Part shown: positions 1 through 5,691 of the stretch, one piece after another
How positions within the stretch are numbered: the stretch's first letter is position 1
How the letters are laid out: every line of letters starts with the position of its first letter
Source: Methanomicrobiales archaeon
GTDB lineage: Archaea > Halobacteriota > Methanomicrobia > Methanomicrobiales > Methanospirillaceae
Reading direction: 5' to 3'
Assembly: GCA_012520015.1 (NCBI GenBank)
Contig: JAAYPD010000034.1
Coordinates: 1-7,359, forward strand
Length of the DNA: 7,359 bases
The notes under the pieces: model-generated
The model's input: only the letters and a program-made list of their open reading frames with translations
Told to the model about the DNA's origin: nothing
The model's database searches: none
Translations under genes and position numbers: made by a program

Positions 1-180
1 ACCAACAGCAGCCTCTGCAATGGCAACATCAGGTGCCTGAAGTATGTAAAACTCAATTGAGAGGAGTAAACTAAAGGCTGCAAAACCTATCGTAGCTGCA
101 ATGAGATTTTTCTGCCATACAATATATGCAGCGGAAATTAAGATCCCGATCAAAACCAGGATATGAATGATGGCAATCAC
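1..180 (-). CDS. DUF4040/MbhD-like membrane subunit, partial (N-terminal 60 residues)
   Basis: This reading frame is open from a GTG at 180 to the left edge, exactly 60 codons. The GTG overlaps the mnhG stop in a GTGA junction, and a GGAGG sits 7 bases upstream (188-192 on the minus strand), which fixes the start. Two hydrophobic helices are visible (about residues 2-19 and 27-46), followed by the motif QAPDVAIAEAAVG. That motif is typical of the MbhD/DUF4040 domain, which is either a small free protein in Mbh-type hydrogenases and archaeal Mrp complexes or the C-terminal part of bacterial MnhA. Immediately following E-F-G subunits, it fits a membrane proton/sodium-translocating module. In the family this helix pair packs within the antiporter module of the complex. 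The family call is fairly secure; which complex it serves cannot be decided here because the gene is truncated and the downstream subunits are missing. Confidence 0.8.
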   Translation of the reverse strand, partial: MIAIIHILVLIGILISAAYIVWQKNLIAATIGFAAFSLLLSIEFYILQAPDVAIAEAAVG

Positions 181-533
181 AGGCCAGCCTCCGATAACCT
201 GTCAACAACAGAAGGTTCAGGCTTCTGTCCACTCTTGTGTGCTGCCCGGGCAATCGCATGAGACCCTGCTGCATTTGTTACAGCAAGTGCGAATACAGCG
301 ATTATGGTATGGACGATTACCATGAGGTACTGGGAGTCAGAAGTCCAGAAATAATGCGCAATTGCATAAACCACAACTCCAAGGCAGAGGAAAATACTTC
401 CAAAGGTCGTAGCCTTGGTGGATGCATGAAGCCGGGTATAAACATCAGGAAACCTCAAAAGACCGATTACTCCAAGCGCATTAAATATAAGTCCTATTAC
501 AAGAAGGACAAAAGCTATCGAGTCTGCCAGCAT
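177..533 (-). CDS. mnhG: Na+/H+ antiporter subunit G (MnhG/MrpG; MbhC-type)
   Basis: A 118-residue membrane protein with three hydrophobic segments (about residues 4-24, 43-62 and 69-88). The signature of the MnhG/PhaG family is clear: GLLRFPDVYTRLHAST at 24-39, followed by KATTFG. It is a small subunit of multisubunit cation/proton antiporters of the Mrp type and of the equivalent module in Mbh hydrogenases. The ATG start overlaps the mnhF stop (TAATG), and an excellent GGAGGTGA lies 6 bases upstream (540-547, minus strand) inside the end of mnhF. Its own TGA overlaps the GTG of the next gene. The polar tail after residue 89 is soluble. The overlaps imply a single transcript and translational coupling with stoichiometric production of the subunits. 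Family assignment is secure; antiporter versus hydrogenase membership is not. Confidence 0.93.
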   Translation of the reverse strand: MLADSIAFVLLVIGLIFNALGVIGLLRFPDVYTRLHASTKATTFGSIFLCLGVVVYAIAHYFWTSDSQYLMVIVHTIIAVFALAVTNAAGSHAIARAAHKSGQKPEPSVVDRLSEAGL

Positions 534-790
534 TAAAGTTCACCTCCGATATGTTTTGCAATATACAGGGTAGAGACAAATGAGAGCAGGGCATAGACGA
601 TTGCCACATCAATGAAGATGAACTGCTCATAAAGTACGCTAAGAAGAATCAGGACCGCAACCGTGAGCGTATTTATGGTATCCGCCGCCACAACCCTGTC
701 TGGGTTTGTAGGTCCAATGATCAGGCGGACCAGGGCACCAAAGGCGATGACTACAGTCACCAGTGCAGCGGTCATAAACATCCCGATCAT
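533..790 (-). CDS. mnhF: Na+/H+ antiporter subunit F (MnhF/MrpF; MbhB-type)
   Basis: An 85-residue protein with three predicted transmembrane helices (about residues 4-24, 38-54 and 57-78). Family motifs are RLIIGPTNPDRVVAADTIN at 22-40 and FIDVAIVYALLSFVSTLYIA at 59-78, both diagnostic of MnhF/PhaF. Length is normal for the family. The start ATG overlaps the mnhE stop as ATGA, and a near-perfect AAGGAGG is placed 8 bases upstream within mnhE (799-805, minus strand). In Mrp complexes this subunit is a small integral membrane partner of E and G; it has no enzyme activity of its own. The position between E and G is the standard order. No anomalies are seen. Confidence 0.93.
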   Translation of the reverse strand: MIGMFMTAALVTVVIAFGALVRLIIGPTNPDRVVAADTINTLTVAVLILLSVLYEQFIFIDVAIVYALLSFVSTLYIAKHIGGEL

Positions 791-1314
791 TCAGCAATCC
801 TCCTTATCCAGGCAGGAATATTCATGAACGCAAAGATCTCTTCGGCCTCAAATACCTCTTTCTTCTCTTCTCCTTCGTCCAGGTGAATGACGTGGATAAA
901 AAGGTCATGATTTTCCTCATCAACATTAACGCTAAGTGTCCCTGGCGTCAGCGTGATTGAATGGGCAAGCATTGTAAGTGCAAGATCTGACTTCATCCCT
1001 GAGTGTAACCTGATAATTCCAGGCCTTATCCTTCCGGTGATGATCCGGTAGGCAACATCAAGGTTAGCCTTTGTAAGTTCCACAAGGAAAGGACCGCATA
1101 TATAAATAACAAGTCCCACCAGCCTGGCCGGGCATAACATCCTGTAATTCTCATTTTTACAAAAGACTTTCCTGCAAATTATACCGGTTGCAAGTCCGAT
1201 AATCACTCCTGCTAAAATTTCCTCCCATGACCAGAAGATAACAGGGCCGGATCCTATAACCAGTACCAGGTAAAACAGAAATGCAACCGACGCGGTAACT
1301 ATAAACGGGATCAT
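787..1314 (-). CDS. mnhE: Na+/H+ antiporter subunit E (MnhE/MrpE; MbhA-type)
   Basis: A 175-residue protein with an N-terminal membrane part (helices about residues 4-21, 32-48 and 64-81) and a soluble C-terminal domain. The motif TLTPGTLSV at 121-129 followed by VD and a short strand LFIHVIHLD is the hallmark of MnhE/PhaE. It is the first gene of the block, with mnhF, mnhG and the MbhD-like gene following in overlapping frames. The ATG at 1314 has only a weak purine tract (GGGG about 12 bases upstream), in contrast to the strong sites of the following genes. No in-frame start lies between it and the upstream stop at 1336-1338. A TATA-like element at 1412-1420 could drive it, giving a leader of roughly 70 bases that would contain the inverted repeat at 1342-1357. 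Cysteines at 48, 52, 61 and 73 in or near the membrane part are more than expected and may be incidental. Confidence 0.92.
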   Translation of the reverse strand: MIPFIVTASVAFLFYLVLVIGSGPVIFWSWEEILAGVIIGLATGIICRKVFCKNENYRMLCPARLVGLVIYICGPFLVELTKANLDVAYRIITGRIRPGIIRLHSGMKSDLALTMLAHSITLTPGTLSVNVDEENHDLFIHVIHLDEGEEKKEVFEAEEIFAFMNIPAWIRRIAE

Positions 1315-1341
1315 TGCATCATCTGCCCCTGATAATCATAA

Positions 1342-1357
1342 TGGCATAACCATGCCA
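1342..1357. promoter_or_regulatory. Short perfect inverted repeat upstream of mnhE
   Basis: TGGCAT and ATGCCA flank a four-base spacer (AACC), forming a perfect 6+4+6 dyad 28 bases upstream of the mnhE start. It lies within the 212-base divergent spacer between mnhE and the PUA/PAPS-family gene. It could be a regulator binding site or a small leader hairpin. A dyad of this length can also arise by chance, so its role is inferred from position only. Confidence 0.3.
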
Positions 1358-1411
1358 AACCCTCTTGATATGTCATGATAAATCGTGATCAACTGAGGTG
1401 GTTATCCACAA

Positions 1412-1420
1412 GATATAAAA
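1412..1420 (-). promoter_or_regulatory. TATA-like element, probable promoter of the mnhE operon
   Basis: Read on the minus strand this is TTTTATATC within an AT-rich stretch, close to the archaeal TATA box. Transcription would begin about 25 bases downstream, near 1385-1390, leaving a leader of about 70-75 bases before mnhE. The plus-strand reading (GATATAAAA) could equally serve the divergent gene starting at 1527, with a leader of about 85 bases. Orientation is therefore uncertain; it is the best TATA-like match in this spacer. Confidence 0.4.
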
Positions 1421-1526
1421 TTATTTATTCAGGCAACTTTTTTTTAAAAAAACCGGCTTTATTCTTACTTCAATCTGACATCATCACAAAACAGTATGTA
1501 GGGACAGAACATACAGATATGGAGAT

Positions 1527-2927
1527 ATGGGTGGATTATACCACGGTAAAATTCTCCTTCACTGGTGCGATTCATGTCATACGCCGGTTCTTTCGGACCG
1601 TTGTGCATGCACAAGCAGGACACGTGCAGTTCAGGTGACGCCACCTGGTGATGCAAGGCCCGCATTTCCTGATGATATTGAATTTGTAAACAGGATATAT
1701 GAAGAGCAGTTTGGAATGTCGATCATACCTGAAGGACAGATAGCGCTTCTGAACAAAGTGCCTGATAATGACAGGATGGAAGAGATAGTTGTTGGAGGGG
1801 CCATTGTTGGTGCGATAAGGTACCTTCCGGCAAAAGGATATTGGGAAGCTCTTCCACGCCCTGAGGCGGCACTGATAGAAAAGCCGAAGAGACGGCTCAT
1901 TGTAATTGATGACGGGGCCGTCATGTCTGTAAAGGACGGAAGAAGTCTCCTGGCTCCTGGTCTTGTCTTTTGTGACCCTTCTGTCAGGGAAGGTGATGAG
2001 GTCTTTATGATGACAAAGTCCGGAATATGTGCCGGAGTTGTAAGAGCAAAGGTTGATGCAGACAAAGCCGGGAAGATGGAACGCGGACAGGTTGTAAAGA
2101 CAAGAAAGAATGTCCCCTCCACTTATGTCCCTGGTAAAGCTACATGGGATGATGCGGTCAGGGCAAATGCAGATGTCCTGGCAAAAGCCGAGAAAGCATC
2201 TGGAAAATTTATCGCCGACCATATCGGGCCATATGAGCATCTTCCAATGTCAGTCTCATATTCAGGGGGGAAAGACAGCCTTGCAACCCTCCTTGTAGTG
2301 ATGAACACCTACCAAAAGCTTCCCATCCTTTACATCGACACCGGGCTTGAGTTTCCATCAACCGAAGAGAATGTCCGTGATGTGCAGAGGCAATATGATC
2401 TTGCTTGTGTCAGGATAGAGTCCAGGGATGAATTCTGGCAGGACTTTGAGCTGTCAGGACCTCCTGCCAGGGACAATCGCTGGTGTTGCAGAACCACCAA
2501 GTTAGAGCCATTACGAAGACATATAATTGAAAATTACGGGGAAGATGGCGAACTGGTATCTTTTATAGGGCAGAGAAAGTACGAATCTTTCTCGAGAATG
2601 AAAAATCCACGTGTATGGCGTAATTCCTATGTCCAGAACCAGGTATGCCTTGCCCCGATTCATACCTGGACCGCCCTTCATGTATGGTTGTACATATTTC
2701 GTGAAAATGCACCGTTCAATGACCTATACAGGCACGGGGTTGACAGGATGGGGTGTTATATGTGCCCTGCCAGTGATGCAGGTGTTCTTGAGAAGATAAA
2801 ATCGGTTCATCCTGAGCTTTGGCAGGAATGGGAGGATGCAGTCAGCTTATGGATGGAGAATAACGGGATCTCAAAGTCATGGTTTGAGAGTGGTGAGTGG
2901 AGAACAAGGGGAGACGATGCAGCATGA
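1527..2927 (+). CDS. Zinc-ribbon/PUA-domain PAPS-reductase-family PP-loop protein with [4Fe-4S]-type Cys motif
   Basis: A 466-residue multidomain protein. Residues 10-28 carry LHWCDSCHTP and CAC, a CxxC...CxC zinc-ribbon-like knuckle. Residues about 121-195 look like a PUA RNA-binding domain (RRLIVIDDGAVMSV, then GLVFCDPSVREGDEVF and an AGVVRA strand). From about 238 the PAPS reductase/PP-loop domain begins, with the nucleotide-binding loop SYSGGKDS at 244-251 and LYIDTGLEFP at 268-277. C320-C321 and C410/C413 (GCYMCP) form CC-X88-CxxC, matching the iron-sulfur signature of assimilatory APS reductases. The catalytic C-terminal ECG(I/L)H motif of true sulfonucleotide reductases is absent, so sulfate reduction is doubtful. 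A PUA domain points instead to RNA, perhaps tRNA thiolation or a related adenylation reaction; that is inference. The ATG has GGAG only 2 bases upstream; the next upstream stop is at 1476-1478 with no better start. The stop overlaps hisH. Confidence 0.9.
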   Translation: MGGLYHGKILLHWCDSCHTPVLSDRCACTSRTRAVQVTPPGDARPAFPDDIEFVNRIYEEQFGMSIIPEGQIALLNKVPDNDRMEEIVVGGAIVGAIRYLPAKGYWEALPRPEAALIEKPKRRLIVIDDGAVMSVKDGRSLLAPGLVFCDPSVREGDEVFMMTKSGICAGVVRAKVDADKAGKMERGQVVKTRKNVPSTYVPGKATWDDAVRANADVLAKAEKASGKFIADHIGPYEHLPMSVSYSGGKDSLATLLVVMNTYQKLPILYIDTGLEFPSTEENVRDVQRQYDLACVRIESRDEFWQDFELSGPPARDNRWCCRTTKLEPLRRHIIENYGEDGELVSFIGQRKYESFSRMKNPRVWRNSYVQNQVCLAPIHTWTALHVWLYIFRENAPFNDLYRHGVDRMGCYMCPASDAGVLEKIKSVHPELWQEWEDAVSLWMENNGISKSWFESGEWRTRGDDAA

Positions 2928-3529
2928 GCAGGATTGTCATCGTTGATTATGGTCTCGGAAACATGCGCAGCGTTAGCAGAGCTTTAGAGAAAGCCGGGGC
3001 AGCCACTCTTGTCTCACAAAACCCTGAAGAGATAAGTGCAGCGGAAGGAATAATTCTTCCAGGGGTTGGTGCATTTCATGAGGGAATGACCAGGCTTTCG
3101 GACCTGGCAAAGGCCATTACTGATTCAAAAGGACATGCACAGATCCTTGGAATCTGTCTTGGCATGCAGATGATGATGGAAGAGTCCCATGAACATGGAC
3201 TAAATAAAGGTCTTGGACTTATTCCAGGAACAGTAAAACGATTTTCTGATGCCCCGGGATACAAGATCCCCCACATGGGATGGAACCAGATAAAACTTGA
3301 AAAACTGGATGATCCCCTGTTTGAAAGGATACCAGATCAGTCTTTCATGTATTTTGTGCATTCATTCTGGGCAGATACTCCTGCCAGATATTGTGTAACG
3401 TCAACAGAATACATAGACACATTTGCATCATCTGTGCGAAACGGGACCGCTGCCGGGGTTCAGTTCCACCCGGAGAAGAGCGGGGAGTGCGGTATTGCAA
3501 TACTTAAAAATTTTATCAGGATGGTGTGA
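2924..3529 (+). CDS. hisH: Imidazole glycerol phosphate synthase, glutamine amidotransferase subunit HisH
   Basis: A 201-residue class I glutamine amidotransferase. It hydrolyses glutamine and passes ammonia to HisF, which makes IGP and AICAR in histidine biosynthesis. Visible landmarks: N-terminal VDYGLGN at 7-13, the oxyanion strand PGVGAF at 46-51, the nucleophile Cys78 in GICLGMQ (76-82), and His182/Glu184 in QFHPEKS (180-186). HMGWN at 117-121 is also typical of the family. All three catalytic residues are present and length is normal. The ATG at 2924 overlaps the upstream TGA as ATGA, and GGGGAG lies 10 bases upstream (2908-2913); an in-frame GTG at 2897 would add nine residues foreign to the family and is rejected. 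The neighbour is not another his gene: hisF and hisA are not in the window, so the pairing with a PP-loop protein is unusual. Ends three bases from the convergent receiver gene. Confidence 0.97.
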   Translation: MSRIVIVDYGLGNMRSVSRALEKAGAATLVSQNPEEISAAEGIILPGVGAFHEGMTRLSDLAKAITDSKGHAQILGICLGMQMMMEESHEHGLNKGLGLIPGTVKRFSDAPGYKIPHMGWNQIKLEKLDDPLFERIPDQSFMYFVHSFWADTPARYCVTSTEYIDTFASSVRNGTAAGVQFHPEKSGECGIAILKNFIRMV

Positions 3530-3532
3530 ATC

Positions 3533-3901
3533 TCATCCCTGTAATGCCATCTCGATCGTGGCACGCAGCTGATTGTCGGTGAAAGGTTTGACAATGTAGC
3601 CCCTGGGCTTTGTATCTTTTGCCCTTTCCATTATACCCGGATCAAGCATTGAACTGATATATACAATTGGAATATTGTACCTTTTGATTATCTCCTTGGC
3701 TGTTTCTATTCCATCCATGTCACCAGGCAGGTCGATATCCATCAGGACAAGGGCAGGCCTTATCTCCTCTACTCCTATCATGGCCTCAGTGCTGTCACCG
3801 GCAGTTCCCGCAACATGGTAACCCATTTCAGTAAGCCGCCATGAGATGAGATCGGCAATTACCTGGTTATCTTCAACGATGAAAATTATCTCTTCAGACA
3901 C
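3533..3901 (-). CDS. Stand-alone receiver-domain response regulator
   Basis: A 122-residue protein consisting of one CheY-like receiver domain and no output domain. The acidic pair Glu10-Asp11 (FIVEDN), the phosphoacceptor Asp55 (LVLMDIDLPG at 51-60), Ser83 in YISS and Lys105 in IVKPF are all in place, so it should be phosphorylated by a histidine kinase. In methanogens such receivers often accompany PAS-containing kinases, but no kinase is encoded here, so the partner is unknown. The start is GTG at 3901, supported by AAAAGGGG five bases upstream (3907-3914, minus strand). A palindrome and a TATA-like sequence lie just ahead of it. It is transcribed against hisH with three bases between the stop codons, so the transcripts must overlap or end inside each other's genes. 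Output is presumably by protein-protein contact. Confidence 0.93.
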   Translation of the reverse strand: MSEEIIFIVEDNQVIADLISWRLTEMGYHVAGTAGDSTEAMIGVEEIRPALVLMDIDLPGDMDGIETAKEIIKRYNIPIVYISSMLDPGIMERAKDTKPRGYIVKPFTDNQLRATIEMALQG

Positions 3902-3931
3902 TGTAACCCCTTTTATTCAATCATTACACAC

Positions 3932-3947
3932 ATTTCATGAAATATTA
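3932..3947 (-). promoter_or_regulatory. Putative promoter/operator of the receiver gene: TATA-like element overlapping a palindrome
   Basis: The 12-base palindrome ATTTCATGAAAT (3932-3943) overlaps a minus-strand TATA-like CTAATATTT (3947-3939). Transcription starting about 25 bases downstream, near 3917, would give a short leader holding the AAAAGGGG ribosome binding site. A repressor on the palindrome would block TBP. A second small dyad, TCTGG-TTAAT-CCAGA, lies at 3954-3968. Alternative TATA-like sequences further upstream (about 3991-4004 and 4077-4084) are possible. Confidence 0.35.
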
Positions 3948-4126
3948 GTTATTTCTGGTTAATCCAGACAAATCTACCTACTGGTTACTATTCTTTTTAT
4001 TTCCACAACTAACCTACCTGGTTCACACAGGTCATCCCTTACTATTCGAATACTGGTATGTATATCGTATCTGCATAGTATAAAGTATTTGTTTAGTAGT
4101 ATTACAAAAGAATGTGAACCCTTTCT

Positions 4127-4816
4127 CTATTCATCCCCTTTATTTTTTACTTTCCAGTGGAACAGAACCCCTTCTTCTATGGTAAGGACATTTTCCAGTT
4201 TAAGAGAAATAAAGTCTGATTCAGAAATAAATCCTGCGCCATCGGCAAGAGTTGGTGCATCTTTTCCACCGATGATAATATTGCCGACAAATACCAGTAG
4301 TTCATCTACCAGCCCTGCAGATAAAAGCCCCCAGATAAGAGTCCCGCCACCTTCCACCATCAACCGGCTGATACCCAATCCATGTAATTTTTCGAGGAGT
4401 ATTGAGAGATCTACAGTATCTTCTCCGGCATGGATAACTTTTGCATATTGTTTAAGAACTGCGATATCTCCATCCGTTGCCAGATCTGATACTGCAATGA
4501 TCCGAAGTCCTGGTCCCTTGTGAAGTATCTTTGCATCAGGCGGTGTTCTCCCTTTACTATCGACAACTATCCTGACCGGATGCTCAGGTTTTCCGTTCCT
4601 GACACGTGCATCTATCCTTGCATCCGACTTTACCGTAAGGGAAGGATCGTCTGCAAGAACGGTTCCGATGCCGACCATTATCGCATCACAACCGGCCTTC
4701 AACTCATCCACCCGGTCAAAATCGTCTGCACCGGATATTTTTACCTGTCTGCGTTCCCTGGTGGAGAGTTTCCCATCTGCACTGACAGCAACGTTTACAA
4801 TGACATAAGGGCGCAT
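4127..4816 (-). CDS. arfC: 2,5-diamino-6-ribosylamino-pyrimidinone 5'-phosphate reductase (archaeal RibD C-terminal type)
   Basis: A 229-residue RibD C-terminal-domain (DHFR-like fold) reductase without a deaminase domain, the archaeal ArfC type. It reduces the ribosyl side chain of the diaminopyrimidinone phosphate to the ribityl form using NAD(P)H. This is an early cytosolic step toward riboflavin and, through a shared intermediate, the deazaflavin of F420. Motifs: N-terminal VNVAVSADGK at 7-16, GIGTVLADDPSLT at 49-61, VVDSKGRTP at 84-92, and the nucleotide-binding LMVEGGGTL at 152-160, followed by VDELLVFVGNIIIGG at 170-184. Length is normal for archaeal members. It follows DUF1894 by nine bases in the same direction, so it is probably the last gene of a DUF1890-DUF1894-arfC operon. 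Its own ribosome site is weak (GGATGGG region, 4820-4826), consistent with coupling to the preceding gene. Confidence 0.93.
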   Translation of the reverse strand: MRPYVIVNVAVSADGKLSTRERRQVKISGADDFDRVDELKAGCDAIMVGIGTVLADDPSLTVKSDARIDARVRNGKPEHPVRIVVDSKGRTPPDAKILHKGPGLRIIAVSDLATDGDIAVLKQYAKVIHAGEDTVDLSILLEKLHGLGISRLMVEGGGTLIWGLLSAGLVDELLVFVGNIIIGGKDAPTLADGAGFISESDFISLKLENVLTIEEGVLFHWKVKNKGDE

Positions 4817-4825
4817 GTACCCATC

Positions 4826-5098
4826 CTATTTACTTCCCCTAAGTCTTGCAATCTCATCTGCCGCTTCCCTGACACGGATAAGAAAAGTCCCATGACATGG
4901 TTTTGTATAGGGAAAGATGACAGAATCTCCGTCAACTGCCACCCTGATTGGGGGAACTCCGATTATGTTCAGGTCAAATATCCGGTAACCTGGTTGGACA
5001 TCGTACTTCTCCTGGTACTTGGAGAGAAAATCTCGAGCCTCTTTAAATGTGATTTTTGACATTATTACTTCGTATGGAAGAGATTCTAAGCATCCCAT
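4826..5098 (-). CDS. DUF1894 family protein (methanogen-specific)
   Basis: A 90-residue soluble protein that I recognise as DUF1894. The tell-tale features are an N-terminal MGCLESLPYEV, SKITFKEAR at 14-22, a central PGYRIFD then IIGVPPI at 45-51, and VIFPYTKPCHGTF at 60-72. The family is essentially confined to methanogens; from memory, a Methanothermobacter member (MTH1880) has a solved structure and lies beside heterodisulfide reductase genes. No reaction is established and no catalytic motif is obvious; Cys3 and Cys68 are the only cysteines. The start at 5098 is set by a perfect GAGGAGG 7 bases upstream; the internal Met13 has no ribosome site. The first 13 bases lie inside the 3' end of the DUF1890 gene, so the two are translationally coupled. 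arfC follows nine bases downstream. Confidence 0.88.
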   Translation of the reverse strand: MGCLESLPYEVIMSKITFKEARDFLSKYQEKYDVQPGYRIFDLNIIGVPPIRVAVDGDSVIFPYTKPCHGTFLIRVREAADEIARLRGSK

Positions 5099-5553
5099 GG
5101 AGCAGCCTCCTCAAGTCTGTGTTTTAATGGCATCGGGTTATGTGTTGCAGGTTCTGCAATTATTTTGCAGGGAAAGGTGATCTCATGGCTAACCTCTTCT
5201 GCCTCCTCGCCAAAGATCACCGCCGTGACAGGCCTGTCTGTCAGGAACTGGATGGTTGCGGCATAGCTGATCCCTGCATCATTATGCACAAAGACATAGC
5301 TGTCTGTGACGGTCAGTTTTCCTTCAGACAAGGCTGCTATGGTAGTATCAAGGTCTTTCATCTCCATGGTATAATGTCCGTCAGGATCTGCAACCCTTAT
5401 CAGTTGTCTTGCTGAAGGCGTTCCTGCAATAATGGTTCTGATTCCAGCTTTTTTCATCCGGTGGGCCAGATAAAGAACAAGGCTTGTCTGGACCGGAACT
5501 TTAGGACAGCCCATCACTAAAAGGGCGGTTCTCTGCGATGGTTCTTCAGGCAT
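5086..5553 (-). CDS. DUF1890 family protein (methanogen-specific)
   Basis: A 155-residue soluble alpha/beta protein of the DUF1890 family. With the ATG at 5553 as start, the motifs are ALLVMGCPKVPVQT at 10-23, VADPDGHYT at 54-62, HNDAGISYAAT at 90-100 and VIFGEEAEE at 112-120. The alternating hydrophobic strands and glycine turns suggest a Rossmann-like fold, but no cofactor motif can be named with confidence. The family occurs in methanogens next to DUF1894, as here. Function is unknown. A TTG at 5580 would extend the protein by nine residues; neither start has a good ribosome site, and ATG is preferred because family members start shortly before the first strand. First gene of the operon: DUF1894 begins within its last codons and arfC follows. 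It is divergent from the repeat protein at 5692. Confidence 0.85.
   Translation of the reverse strand: MPEEPSQRTALLVMGCPKVPVQTSLVLYLAHRMKKAGIRTIIAGTPSARQLIRVADPDGHYTMEMKDLDTTIAALSEGKLTVTDSYVFVHNDAGISYAATIQFLTDRPVTAVIFGEEAEEVSHEITFPCKIIAEPATHNPMPLKHRLEEAAPWDA
5106..5112 (-). promoter_or_regulatory. Strong ribosome binding site for DUF1894
   Basis: GAGGAGG on the minus strand, 7 bases before the ATG at 5098 and inside the DUF1890 coding region. It selects this start over the internal Met13 and explains coupling of the two genes. Confidence 0.75.
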
Positions 5554-5691
5554 AGGTATTGTGTAATTTATGTATGTCAAAAGGTATGAATGAGGATGTC
5601 AGGGCCTCTGATTGTGACTGGTTTTGAATCTCTTAAACCTTCCCACCGGGATAAAGAAACTTCATGAGCTGGTAAAGACGTACATTGCTGT

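Noticed and set aside
1375..1638. An 87-codon plus-strand frame across the divergent spacer
   Set aside because: It overlaps the N-terminal zinc-ribbon coding region of the PP-loop gene in another frame and its peptide resembles no family.
1572..2240. A 222-codon minus-strand open frame opposite the PP-loop gene (and a second at 1631-2122)
   Set aside because: The translations have no recognisable motifs and mirror the codon bias of the plus-strand gene, whose PUA and PP-loop motifs are clear; treated as shadows.
2897..2923. Upstream GTG start for HisH
   Set aside because: It would add nine residues before the conserved MSRIVIVDYG start, while the ATG at 2924 has a ribosome site and the typical ATGA overlap.
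4520..5059. A 179-codon plus-strand frame opposite arfC and DUF1894
   Set aside because: It crosses two well-supported minus-strand genes and shows no motifs; a shadow.
5554..5580. TTG start for DUF1890 adding nine residues
   Set aside because: TTG is rarer, has no ribosome site, and the extra residues lie before the conserved first strand; the ATG at 5553 is preferred, though not proven.
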